Assembly: GCA_951230915.1 (NCBI GenBank)
Contig: OX579637.1
Span: 8,680,001 to 8,744,000 of the forward strand
DNA from: Antitrichia curtipendula
Lineage: Eukaryota; Streptophyta; Bryopsida; Hypnales; Leucodontaceae
Direction: 5' to 3'
DNA length: 64,000 bases
The position numbers and the translations under genes were made by a program. Below are positions 1 through 10,661 of this stretch, one piece after another (the stretch's first letter is position 1; each line of letters starts with the position of its first letter). Under the pieces are notes generated by a model. The model had not been told where the DNA came from. It worked only from the letters and a program-made list of their open reading frames with translations, and did no database searches.

Positions 1-1
1 T

Positions 2-358
2 AATCTGCTCAACCGGATTGGAGCAGTAGAGAATCCGGCCAAGTCACATCCGAATGACTTTGTCCACATGCGGGAGGAAACACCAGAGAAGCCATTGTCC
101 CCGGAGGCTGTCAATGAACCGATCAACTTGGATTCACCGATCCGGGAAATGGAGATTCTCGAATCCGAGAAGGAGGACTTCGAGACGGAATCTGCGACGG
201 AAACGGATGATGAAGAAGATTCACCGCCGAAGAAGCAGCAGATCCAGACACGGGCGGCCGGAAAACTCACACCACTGCCAAAGACTAGGGCGAGGACATC
301 ACTGGTGCAGTCGGGAAGCAGCTCGAAGAAGCCGAAGAAAGTAGGGTTTAGAAGTTAG
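2..358 (+). CDS. LTR-encoded ORF, C-terminal fragment
   Basis: An open frame enters from the left edge and ends at a stop at 356-358. It is the acidic-then-basic C-terminus of the protein encoded inside all family A LTRs. It contains a conserved segment around NRIGAVENPAK, an acidic stretch near ESATETDDEED, then a Lys/Arg tail with SSSKKPKK. It aligns without gaps to the C-terminus at 53640-54006. The function of the protein is unknown. No premature stop is seen in this part. Confidence 0.75.
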   Translation, partial: NLLNRIGAVENPAKSHPNDFVHMREETPEKPLSPEAVNEPINLDSPIREMEILESEKEDFETESATETDDEEDSPPKKQQIQTRAAGKLTPLPKTRARTSLVQSGSSSKKPKKVGFRS

Positions 359-773
359 ATTTTTGACTTTAGGGTTTTCCGGAACGGATTTTCCATATGT
401 GGACCCGTTTCCGGAATTCTAGGGATAAACTTACATTAGCATTCCGGATATCTTGGATGTTTCTGTGGTTGGTTAGCTTGATTTTTGGGTGCCTTTTTCC
501 TTTTTGTTTTGGTTTTTAAACGGTGAGCAGGTCTGTTGCTCATTCATTCCATCCTTATGCAATTTGAAGTTTCATTTCAATTTCCTTATTTCAATCTAAG
601 ACACTAAGTGGACTTTCCATGTTTTAAAGTATTCTTGGAGGACTTGGGCGGTGTGTTTTTTGTGTTTTGAGAGTTGTGAGGAACTGGGAAGGAGGAATCC
701 GGATTCCATGATTGTTTGGAGTGAGACAGTAAGGGAGAATCTGTGGCGAAGCTAGGACGGATCTGTAGGACTT

Positions 774-1104
774 AACACGATATTCGTTATTTTGGGAGTT
801 TCCCTATCTCCCAATTTAGGTCGGTTTGCGCTGATCTGAATCATAGATTGGAAAACTGGAATTTTTGAATGGGCATAACTTACTCAAGTCTTGTCCGAAC
901 TGGGCATATGAGGTGTTTTTTGACATCTACAGATTCCGTAGATGTCAAAAAACACCTCATATGCCCAGTTCGGACAAGATTTGAGTAAGTTATGGCCATT
1001 CAAAAATTCCAGTTTTCCAATCTGTGGTGCAGATCAGCGCGAACCCCGCTGAACTGCATACTCCCAAAATCAAGGAATTCTCCCAAAATAACGAATATCG
1101 TGTT
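774..1104. mobile_element. Foldback/MITE-like element inside the LTR
   Basis: Two long arms (about 774-930 and 938-1104) are inverted copies of each other around a 7-base loop (931-937). The inner ~80 bp is almost perfect and the ends read aacacgatattcg and cgaatatcgtgtt. The element is flanked by actt on both sides. The homologous LTR at about 54412-54425 has the uninterrupted site with a single actt, so this is an insertion with a 4-bp target duplication. It has no coding capacity. The right arm is slightly longer because of a small internal duplication near 1062-1085. No second copy was seen in the window. Confidence 0.85.
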
Positions 1105-1780
1105 ACTTGTGCATTTAGAGTCTTTAAACTACCGGAACGGTAATCTGATTGGAGTGATTGGAGTGTTGAGGGTGAGGTTCCGGAACTAGAAGCGGTTCCG
1201 TGCGGAGTTAAGCAGCCGCCAAGGGGAAAACCCCTACTTCCCGGAAGATCTGCCAACTGCAGTATCACCTACTTTCTCTTAGAATTTCTCTTGTGTTAAA
1301 CCCGGATAGTTATGTATCTGCCGTTGTAGTGGAGAGGAGAGACCGGATTCTATGTGACCTGCTTTCTGGATAGACCATTCGGAAAGTTGTGAGGAGACAG
1401 AAACTACTTTATTACAATATTTAGACCTGTCGAGTGTCTTGGGTTGTTTTGTAGATGTTAGAATGTGTGACTGATAAGTGGTGGAGTCCCTGCCCCTTTA
1501 AAGTGTAAAAGCGGACCCCTTGAAGGTAAAACAGAGGTATTACAAATCGAAGAGTTACTATATCCAGATTCCGGAAGAGGACGGATCCGAATTAGAAATT
1601 GAAAAGAAGTAAGTTCCGGAAGAGCGAAAGAGAGGTTTTGGGTTCCCTTGGGGTGTTTTAGAGATAATCCGATTAAATCCAAATTCATAGCAGCATAGTA
1701 GAGTCCCTGGGACGATTTTCCGTGTCATTTAATCACAATTGTGTGTTAAAGGTGCTTACACCTAGATTACGCGTACGACA

Positions 1781-2362
1781 CTGAGGATGAATGGTCGGAC
1801 GACGATGATGTAGAAGACAATCTAGCACCCGTAACATTTACAGTGGGACATGAGCGTCAAGAAGCTTGGGAAGACATCGAGTTTTAATCAACAAATGCAA
1901 GAAGCTATGCTTAGAAGCATGGAGGATCAGAGTCAACAACACGGGCATGACAGGTCCTACCAACATGATCGTACTGCATCTGCTTCACAAGATGGTCAAA
2001 GGGTCTTACACTACACTAATGACCCCCGAGGTACTTATTACAACCCAAAAAGAAGTCATGGAACCACACATGATTCTGCATCTAGCCAAGGAGGCTCCCA
2101 ATACTATTCCGGATCTACTACGGGTGGTTCATATGAGCGTCACACAAGCTCTCGTCATGTTGAACCAAGGCAAGGAAGGTCTCAGCACCGTGATGTAGTT
2201 CCTCCTCCAACTTTTGGAGGTCCTTACTATGGAAATCCCAATCAAGGAGTTATGCCAAGCGACTATGGATGCACTTGGGGCGGAGGACTATATAATGGCA
2301 TTTATGGATCTGGTTCTACACCACCAAAACGTAGAGATGACATCCATTCAGATTCCGAGTAA
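1781..2362 (+). pseudogene. 3' part of an unidentified gene interrupted by the LTR
   Basis: Immediately after the LTR an open frame (1783-1884) encodes a very acidic stretch (EDEWSDDDDVED) and stops. An overlapping frame from 1850 to 2362 continues with a Gln/Ser/Gly/Tyr/His-rich low-complexity tail that ends in charged residues (KRRDDIHSDSE). The two frames are probably one C-terminus split by a frameshift, with the LTR having inserted upstream. No conserved domain is recognisable. Acidic low-complexity tails occur in plant transposase-derived proteins, but that is only a guess here. Confidence 0.4.
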
Positions 2363-3915
2363 AGTAGGTAGAGCTATTTTAGTCGTTGTCTCACAATCGA
2401 GTGGGCCTTGGAATCTTTTGCCATTGGATTATGGAGTGTGGCAATCATAGTACAAAAATATCGGCATCTCGACGAATAGCATTTACGTACTAAAATACTT
2501 TGATGTAAATATATTGTATTAAAATATATTTGGAGGTTGGTACTTGGTATCATCATAGCGGTATCGTTCAAGTATCAGTCGTATTGCTTTTCAATATAAA
2601 AAATATTTGCGTACGATGAAATTCTATTATCATTATCCCCTAATCGTTTTTGACTATGTTTTCACCAACAACGCTCCAAAGCTGCCATTTCTAATACTAG
2701 TGTCAAATTTTAGAAAAAAAACATTCTTGGACACATGTAACCATAGGATCTTGTAGTAAACTTGTTTAAGAAGATGTGGAAAAAATTTCAGAATCGGACA
2801 CCATGTGGATTGCAAGATAGTAGTGTTTGAATTGACAAAAATCCTTTTTTTGTCCTTGCGAAAAAACGGGCAGCTGCCCTTCACAAGGTCACATTTGTAA
2901 GAATAAATGTCCAAAATGGTGGTTACTCTTTGGATTTATTCTTGAAGGCAAGTTGGCTACATGCTTGAAAATTTTCAGATCATTTGGATTTGTACAACAT
3001 ATAGGAAAAAAATAGTAAGTAGGAAGAGGTAGAGAATGATTCAAAACACTAAATTGTGAAGAATTTATTTATGGAATTGAAAAATGCCAATCCAACGGTT
3101 GTAATGTTGTAATAAACAATCTACACCCAATGTTTTTATTTTTTTTCAAAAATATTGAAAATTGAGTTGAATAAAAGACTTCAAAGTTTATTTTAGAGTT
3201 GAAATTCCATAACTACCCTTAAACTAAGAATCCTCATAACTTTTGACTCATAGATCTAAATGGAATGATTCAAAGCTTCCCACGTACATATAAATCTAAA
3301 GAACCAATTTCTAATTTTTATTTTCTTAAAAAGTGATTTTTGAAGAAGTTTTTTTTGCTGCCCTTGTTGCCCACCAAGGACTGAAAATGACATATCATGC
3401 AATAACTTTTTAATCATGTAGTCAAAATTTATGAGAATTGTTGGGCCTTAAAGCTACTCCTTGGGCACGTGTTGTATGAAAATTTCAAAGAAAAAAAATA
3501 AAAATTCCATTTGTAGTGAGCTGCCCAAAATCGCTATGTTGCCAAAAAAAACATTTTGGTCTTTTAGGGGTTATATGTGTTCAACATTGATTATACAATT
3601 TTGAACCCAACCATACCAAGCTAACATCCATCGACAATAATTGTTGCATTGCACTTCTCATCCAAGGATTTCAAGCAAAACATATGATGAATGCATAAAT
3701 AGATGGTAGACATTGAACATTGGAAGCTTCAAAACACACAAACATTTCAAAACTTTATATGAATTATAAGGGTGCACATATATTGGCATATATTGATGGT
3801 GCATATATATACTAAATAGTTTGCAAATAATCATGCAAATTTATGTACTCGCCTCTACATTTACCTAATACTTCTATAGTTCTATCACTTCTATGTTTTA
3901 CTAACAACATAGACA
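2363..3915. other. AT-rich DNA without a recognisable gene
   Basis: Short frames only, with many A/T runs. A perfect 12-bp palindrome gggcagctgccc sits at 2869-2880, and GCTGCCC/GTTGCCC words recur near 3358 and 3520, but no array or gene can be supported. Confidence 0.6.
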
Positions 3916-5400
3916 CTAATATGAGTGGCGGAAGTGTTCATCCGGAATAGGCCAGTTGCAATTATTGGTAAATCGATGGATGATTTTGGACAAGCTACCG
4001 CGAAAATCAATCACCGAATCACAAAGGCACTCCAAGTAAAGGTGAAAAATCTTTGCCAAATCCTCATGGCTAAATCTTGTATGTCCTTCATTTTCCCGAT
4101 GTAAGCTCACGTAGTCCGCCGACATGCAACCATTGTTGATGGCTTGAGCTATTCGACCAACCGCATATTCCTCCGATTTACGTGATAAAATCGGTATCGT
4201 TGACACATCCGCATCTCTTCTATGCAAGTATGCAATAGAAGGGTCCACCCACCACCTCTTTTTCAAGGTCTCAGTCCGCTCACTCTGAGAGGTGACCGTG
4301 TACAAGGACTTCATTGGTTCATTACGTAAAGTAGTCATGCCCCAATTGCAAACTCCAGTGTAAACACGTGACTCATCATTGGGAAAGTGAAACATAATGT
4401 TGTCCAGTGAAAGATCATTGTGCAAATGTCCAGCGCTGTGCACTGCATTCATGAGGTGCACCAATGCCCATGCAAGCTCTGTGCGCTTCTTCCTCCAACG
4501 ACCAAGTAAAAAAGCTTTGGTCACCTCTTCCGGGGTCGGTTGAGAATAAGCCAACCGAATGCCAATGTTATCGGGATATTCTTTATCTAATTTTAACATT
4601 TGCCTCAATGTTCCGCCATTCCACCAATACGAGTACCGTTCGTTCTGCATTGTATGAACAGCAGAAAACCGGATAACTCCATCATGTGGAATTCTCATTG
4701 CCATTGACTCGTTTTGGTGTTCCAACCTTGCAAGCTGAGGTCGTAAGCGTTGTTGATGAGATACCTTCGCTGCGAACTCCCAAAATGTGGGTATCTCACG
4801 ACATCCTTCAATTCGGACCCTCCGAATTGTTGCATATCCACCCCTCAGGATTTGATCATCTTGTGGAATCACCCTTGCTGTTTCCAGAAGCGCTAAGAGA
4901 TGTCATCGCCCACGTTGCAACTCCACAAGTCCCTCATCACTATTCTACCAACTCATTGAACCTTGCCTATTTCGATTCTTTGCAAAAGGGGCGCACTAGC
5001 AAACAAACAAGTCTGCCCTCAAAATAACCTGTTCAAAAGCGCCATCACCTACGCGGTGTTGCTTCATGTACTTCTCTAAGATCACCTTTGCATTCCACAA
5101 TGCCTCATGGACCTTGTTCTTGAAAAATTGTTGAAAGCCCTTCCTCTCCATTTCATGAATCCAGTAGGGTACGTTTAAAGCATCCATGAACTTTTGTGCC
5201 ATATCTCCCTTGAATTTATCTGGGCACTCGTCTTCATACCTTGCATATTTGGTATACAACGACGCAGTGGTTTCCGACTCATAAAATTTGACAATGCACT
5301 CAATGAGAAATGCTTTGCAAGCGAGAGAGGGAGCGTCCATACTCGCCTCACTGTCCGGCTTCACTCGTTTGTCCTTCGCAGCCTTCTTTGGTCTCGGCAT
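3916..5400 (-). pseudogene. Protein-kinase-like gene with three in-frame stops
   Basis: One minus-strand frame runs from an ATG at 5398-5400 (MPRPKKAAKDK, basic start) to a stop at 3916. Stops at 4996-4998 (TAG), 4945-4947 (TAG) and 4903-4905 (TGA) interrupt it, all explicable by single C-to-T or G-to-A changes. The N-terminal ~130 residues form an unassigned helical region. The kinase-like part, numbered from 4872, has a Gly-rich turn (GGYAT, residues 11-15), a candidate ATP-binding Lys in FAAKV (36), a catalytic-loop-like HNDLSLDN (151-158), and CNWG (175-178) where kinases carry DFG. The Asp of DFG is therefore Asn, so even the intact protein might be a pseudokinase. An intron hiding some of the stops cannot be excluded. 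A CCGTCCG array lies directly upstream. Confidence 0.6.
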
Positions 5401-5579
5401 TGTGATGAAATCATGTTTAGAAGTGCACTTGCAATTTTTAATCCACAAGGCAATATACGACTTGCCAGATGATCATACACGTAATGTAGAAAAAAAAAGC
5501 AACAAGTATCCCCTAGAAATCACACTCTTATCTTCCCTTAGAAAGGAGCCAATGGAGGATAAACCACCAAGGGGGAAGA

Positions 5580-6130
5580 TAAAAGTGAGGAGCGGACGGG
5601 CCGTCCAACTCTTTTATCCAAGGCGGACGCCTCGACCGTCCGCCTGACTGGACGGACCCGACAAGGCGGACGGATCATCGTCCGCCTCGTCAAGACCGTC
5701 CGATCAGGTGGACGCCACCTGTCCGACTCATCGGACGGCCGCCGTCCGCTCTGGGCCGTCCGACCCTAAAATCGAAGGCGCACGCCTCGCCCGTCCGCCT
5801 GATCGAGCGGACGAGACGACGCGGACAGACAGTCGTCCGCATCGTAAGGACCGTCCGATCAGGCGGACGCCACCCGTCCGACTGATCGAACGGCCCCAAT
5901 GAATCGGACGGCCACCGTCTCCTCTGGGCCGTCCAAACTTCTTATCGAAGGCGGACGCCTCGACCGTCCGCCTGATCGGACGGACCAGACGACGCGGACG
6001 GCCAGTCGTCCGCCTCGTAAGGACCGTCCAATCAGGCGGACGCCACTTGTCTGACTCACCAGGCGGCCCCGATGTATTGGTCGGCTGCCGCCCACCCTGG
6101 GCAATCCGCTTGATCGGACAGCCCCTCTCA
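5580..6130. repeat. GC-rich CGTCCG/CGGACG array, about three degenerate units
   Basis: This block is far more GC-rich than its surroundings. Units begin with atc(c/g)aaggcg at 5616, 5771 and 5944, giving periods of about 155 and 173 bp. Within units CGTCCG and CGGACG hexamers alternate every ~10-25 bases in inverted pairs, so the block could fold into many hairpins. It sits 180 bp upstream of the kinase-like gene. Direct plus inverted short motifs near a gene's 5' end resemble the subterminal transposase-binding repeats of plant DNA transposons, but no terminal repeats were found. Confidence 0.75.
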
Positions 6131-6508
6131 AGTGGAGATCAAATTGAGAGATTTTTTGAGGTCATCCGACCAGGCAGACGGCTGCATCATCTGACTCCTA
6201 AAACAACCTCGACCATCAAATAATGACAAGGAGGGAAAGACAAAAAGCTCATCGAGATTCACTTTCTTACTTAAAGAACTTGAATCATTAAATAGAACTC
6301 CAGCGGGTTTTTAATGCAATGATCTTCAATCTTATACACTAAATCCTACATCTTTAATCCTATACCCTAAACCCTATACCCTAAACCCTATACCCTAAAA
6401 CCTAAGTCCTAAATTGTACACTCTAAAGTCACAAATGTAAGAAATCATAACTAATTTAAAGTATAAAAACAAGTGCAAATTAAGTTCCTCAAGAATTATA
6501 TGGACCAT
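6131..6508. repeat. Short spacer with telomere-like 14-bp repeats (6359-6405)
   Basis: Three tandem copies of a 14-bp unit (ccctataccctaaa) followed by degenerate cctaa words resemble plant TTTAGGG telomeric sequence, on the CCCTAAA strand. The tract is short and degenerate, so it is an interstitial relic rather than a telomere. The last five bases (6504-6508, accat) are the left target duplication of the next solo LTR. Confidence 0.6.
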
Positions 6509-6866
6509 TGTCGCAGCACAGGATAAGCAATTCCCATGTTATACTCCCAAAAACCACTCTAAAGCATAACAAAGTGACTCTAAAGATCGAACCCACGAGA
6601 TTCTGTGAAGTATCTAGCCTTATTAACGAACTAAGCCAAGTCAGTAGTAATATCCATCTTTTCCGGTCCTCTCTCTACGACCGGAAGTTCAAACACCCAG
6701 AAAACAAAGGACCAGATTCTTTCTATCTTCCGATTCCAGCTAGTCTTCCGGTTATCAAATCCAACACAACCCCAGGATCCTATCTCTTCCCGGTCCGGGT
6801 ATCCGTCTAGGCCAATCCGCTCTAGACAACTCACAACCATTTCCTCTCCTATCCGGTTTGGTTTTA

Positions 6867-6887
6867 CCTCTGTTTAGCCATCAGAGG
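6867..6887 (-). other. Conserved LTR hairpin (family B version)
   Basis: On the minus strand the stem CCTCTG/CAGAGG (6 bp) encloses a 9-nt loop (atggctaaa) and is preceded by agcgg. The same layout with stem CCCCTG/CAGGGG occurs in families A and C, so stem pairing is kept by compensatory change. It lies about 360 bp from the LTR 3' end. Function is unknown; a packaging, polyadenylation or translation signal are possibilities. Confidence 0.6.
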
Positions 6888-7691
6888 GTTCGCCGCTTGC
6901 TTTTGAGAGTGGTAGGCCCACCACACCTTCCGTGACTTATAGTGGCTGAAGACCCACTTTCCTAATCTCTTCCTTCCTAGGCTAGTACGGATCCGGTTTG
7001 GTCCTTCACAGCAATCCAGATTGCAATCCGGTCCACTGGTCACACAAAGACCCCTCGTACGATCCTCTCAATACTACAACGACCCTGATGTCATCCTATT
7101 CCGTGCGAAGCTAAGGCGGTTACAAGTGTACCCGTCCATTCCAACGTCAACTAGAATTCTTCCGTTTACCGCTAAGATGGCGAGACCTCACAGGAGATCG
7201 GACACTCAACCGGATTTCTCACCCAGGAGTTCTAGCGCGACTAAGGACTCCCTCCCTATCCGCCTAGCCTAACAACGGTTTTCTCACCCGGAATCTCAAA
7301 CTCTAGACGCGCTGAGGCACTGAAGTTCACTCCCAACTCTATCCTATCCGCTCACATGTACTTAGAACCAAGAAAAACACCAAGGGGAGAAATCCCAACG
7401 CATCCGCTCGTGCTTTCCGAACTCCCTCACGCACAACTCTGCCAAAACATGGGAGAACGTACAACAAGAAAGTACAAAGAGAGAACACAAAGAAAATGTA
7501 GAAGGAAAGACTCCCCGTCCTCAGCACAAAGACTGAATTATATAGACTTTGAGAACTTCCAAAAATAACAAAAGGCAAAAAGAGCCGTTAAAAGTCAATC
7601 TAAATCTAGATCCTAACTTCCGGTCCTCTTAACACTACCGGATCGGATTACTAATCCGGATCCGTTCCTATCCTATCTTTCCTAACTTATT

Positions 7692-9329
7692 CTACATCGC
7701 TATCCCGCGCCCCAACGAAGGACTCTTGGGCTCCGCCTCCAATTGCTCGAAGACTTCTTCCAAGTTCCTGTTCCGCTCTCCGGCCATCGGATTTGGCATG
7801 TCAGAACCGGGAGAGTCTTCGATGTTGATCGGCGCGGTCTGGGAAGGCTGACTCGGCTTTGACTGCGGAGTCTGGTCCCTTCCTTCCCTTGGGTCTGGCA
7901 CTTCCGGAAACGATTCCGGCATGGAGATGTCCGATAGGTGGACCCTCATCAATCCGGTCAGCTTCTGTGTACACTCCTCCATCCGGTCCGCCGCTCCTCG
8001 TGCTAAGACCAAATTCTTCTCCACCTGCTCGGAGAAGTCAGTCAGGATCCGGACTATCCAGGTACCGGATAGTTTCTTCTCCTCTAAAACCTTCTCGTCG
8101 AAGAGTCTGGCCCTGACTGCCACGCTTCCGGTCTCACCGAAAGTTGCCTTCACCGATTCCGCCACCTTCTGCGTTTCGTCCGCCATTACCCGGGTGGCGG
8201 CCATGTCTTCCTTGAAGGTGGCCACTTCCGCCTTCAACATGTCGACCTCCTCTTGAAGTTGACGGATCTCCGCTTCCTCCTTCCGGATCTCGACCGGATT
8301 GGTGATGCACTCCGCTACCTTCTCCGGCAACTTGCTGTCCGGTGCTGCCTGCACCAACTCTCCAATCTGCAGCAGGGCGATTCTCTTCGCCTCCCAATCC
8401 AGGCGGATGTCGACGAGGATCTTCACCAACTTCTCGAACGGGTCGACCGGTCCCTTCTTCGAACAGCCTACCTTCTCTCCTTCCGGTGTCTTCTCCTTTC
8501 CGGTTTTATCACCGAGTGGAGATCCTCTTCCGGTCGGAGAGGTCGTCTTGTGCCGCTTGGGCTGCCTCTCCGCCTCTTCTTCATCTTCTTCTTCTTCTTC
8601 GGTCTCGGATCCGGTTTCCTCTTCCTCCTCGTCCGTTTCCGATTCTCCGTATTTCAGGAGATTTTCCTGGGCCTTCTACTCCTTCTCTTCCGAGTCTAAA
8701 AGGAGCTGGTGTTGCTCATAGAGGTGGAAGAGGTAGGGACACACGGGTGTCGGCCTACTCCTTCCGACCCTCTTCGCCAACTGGGCCACCAGATCGAACA
8801 TGATCCGGGCCCAGTCCGCTTTCCGGTCACCGCTCAGGGCACCGAAAATAGTGTTGCCGAGGGTGATTGTCACCCTTGTCGGCTTCTCCGGATGGAGGAT
8901 CGGGATCAGGAACTGTAATAGTTTCCGGTGCTGGTCGTCGATGCAGTCTTCCACCGCGTATCCGTCCTTGGGGTTGACCGCTCCTTGGAACTTGCCCCGA
9001 ACGTACTCGTCCTTCCGGTTTGCCATCCCGTGGCCTCCTGCCCGGAACTTATAAACCTCCCTCCAGATCTCTTCCGTCCATTGATGTGGAACACAGCGGA
9101 TCGTGTTGTCGAACTGGTTCGTCCACTTCCCCTGGATCTCCTTCACCATCCGCTCGTCCTTAAAACCCCAGGGTTTGTCGAGCAAACCCTGGCACCCCAT
9201 CCGGTTGAGATCCAACCAGAGCATCTCCATCTCCTCCTCTGTCGAAGGGAGAACCGGAACGACCTTCCGGAGTTTGACCGGAGCCGACGTCGTGGATGGG
9301 CCTGGTCTGTTCCGCCTAAGCTGCGGCAT
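7692..9329 (-). pseudogene. LTR-encoded ORF, family B
   Basis: One minus-strand frame runs from ATG at 9327-9329 to a stop at 7692, about 545 codons, broken by one TAG at 8676-8678 (CAG-to-TAG type). The N-terminal ~220 residues hold the block shared with families A and C: a TEEIWREVYKF-like segment, then DDQHRKLLQFLIPILHPEKP, then a GNTIFGAL-like segment and a CPYLFHLY segment. This organisation resembles the 'putative plant transposon protein' domain seen beside plant gypsy elements, a family-level analogy not checked by search. A highly acidic linker, a long coiled-coil segment and a short acidic tail follow. The C-terminus is shorter than in A and C and lacks the basic SSSKKPRR tail. Confidence 0.65.
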
Positions 9330-9600
9330 GGACACAGACTAGATCTAAGACAGTCCTTTCCGATTCTACCTCACACAGTCCTAGCCGCACGTCCCGTTCT
9401 CACGTTCTCTCTCCGATCTCAACCAGAATCCTGCACAGCAATCGGTACGCAACCGGAAACCTACCCTGCAACACACCTCTAACACTCGCACACTCACGCA
9501 CACACGCGATCACTCACACAGCGCCGAAACATGAGGAGCGCGACAAAACACTCTCACCAAACGGAGTTTGGAAAAAGGAGTGCGACTGAGGAGGTGCTGG

Positions 9601-9610
9601 CCTTTTATAG
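9601..9610 (-). promoter_or_regulatory. TATA box of the family B LTR
   Basis: On the minus strand ctataaaagg lies about 270 bp upstream of the LTR ORF start and about 300 bp inside the LTR. Families A and C have TATA-like boxes in the equivalent place. This makes U3 short and would make the LTR ORF the first reading frame of any transcript. Confidence 0.6.
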
Positions 9611-9919
9611 TCTCTCCTGACCTAAAAATCGTCATGATGACGTTTACCGGTCCGGTCCCACCAATCCGGTCTAACCCTAATCCGGTTCTATACCCCCAAT
9701 CCGGTCCACTACTACTTCCGGCCAAGGATCCGATTCCAATCCGGTTCCTAGGTGTCACCTCTAGGATTGGATTCGTGCCAACTATTCCACTATTTCAATG
9801 TCTTTCCTAATTTTCCGTCCTCTGCTATTTCTAGACAAAACCTACATACTAATCGATAGTTTCCGTTCCGTTTTCTAGATAAACAACTGAAAACCAAAAA
9901 TTCGGACTGCGACAACCAT

Positions 9920-10661
9920 CTTCAATCAAGGACTTAACTTGAGGATTCTTGATTGGGTTTAGGTGTTTCTTGAATTCATAGCACGCATAAGTTCGCAAAT
10001 AAAGCTTTGAAGTCAATTTTTAATTTCTTATGTGAATATATTTTGTTAAACAAATTCAACAATAGACTTTTTATGTAACTTTATCAATACCATTGTCCCA
10101 CATTAGTTGAATGAATTTATACCTCAAAGAATTCACCAATGTGCAATTGTGCATGGAATTTAAAAATTAAATGTTTACTTCTCTAGCTTTTCTAAATTGG
10201 GATGTTTGGTCATTCAACCCTTTGAGGAATATTCACGTACGTCTTTCACCTTGTGCATTTTAGCCAAAATTTAGGCAATTGAGTTATGAATAAATGATTA
10301 AATGTGAAATGTTTAACCCCTACTTTTTAGGCACCTTGCTTAACTATATTTTTTTGCTTTGAACCTTTTTAACTAAATAGGCTCTCTAGTGATGGTGAAT
10401 GTCTAATTTTATATGATAAACAATTGAGTTGAGAATCTAAAAAAAAGATATTTAAAAAGAAACACTTAGTTTTCACTCATTAAAAAATTGCAATAGGTAT
10501 ACAAAAGAAATATATTTGACAAATAAATAAGGCAAAATTTACCATTATGAAAAAACAAATCCAAACATATTTGTATTGCATAAATATTTATACATTAATT
10601 AAAAGCAACTCATGACATACCATGAGTGCTGTGCATTACTAATATTGATTCCTCATGAGAT
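9920..10661. other. AT-rich DNA, nothing recognised
   Basis: Long A/T-rich stretch between the solo LTR duplication and the 3' end of the RING-type gene. No frame, repeat or motif stands out. Confidence 0.6.

Larger units (their letters stand above)
1..1780 (+). mobile_element. LTR, family A, 3' part (5' end outside window)
   Basis: The sequence matches the 3' portion of the LTRs at 51901-55084 and 26646-30132. Shared landmarks in order are the end of the LTR-encoded ORF, the 'ccggaacggattttcc' block, the block resembling 'agccgccagggggaaaa', the hairpin region near 1515-1535, and the terminal 'gcgtacgaca' ending at 1780. The next five bases, ctgag, would be the target-site duplication, but the left end lies outside the window so this cannot be tested. 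The copy is disrupted by a foldback element at 774-1104. Whether it is a solo LTR or part of a full element is unknown. Confidence 0.85.
6509..9914 (-). mobile_element. Solo LTR, family B
   Basis: The block starts tgtcgcagcacagg and ends gactgcgaca, i.e. TG...CA on both strands. It is flanked by identical 5-bp duplications accat at 6504-6508 and 9915-9919. At 3406 bp it contains no gag-pol, so it is a solo LTR left by LTR-LTR recombination. Orientation is minus, judged by its ORF, its TATA box and the hairpin near its 3' end. Parts of two more family B LTRs occur at 38864-41112 and 41113-42165. Confidence 0.9.

Noticed and set aside
2869..2880. gggcagctgccc as a regulatory palindrome
   Set aside because: A single perfect copy with no associated gene; loosely similar words nearby do not form a regular set.
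5708..6131. Overlapping Arg-rich open frames on both strands over the GC-rich array
   Set aside because: Open on both strands only because the CGTCCG/CGGACG repeat contains no stop codons. The predicted peptides are repeat translations without domain features.
6359..6405. Telomere
   Set aside because: Only three degenerate 14-bp units, embedded between retroelement and array sequence; at most an interstitial relic.
8253..9482. Long plus-strand frames opposite the family B LTR ORF
   Set aside because: Antisense shadows of the minus-strand ORF, with low-complexity Ser/Leu/Phe content reflecting its acidic codons.
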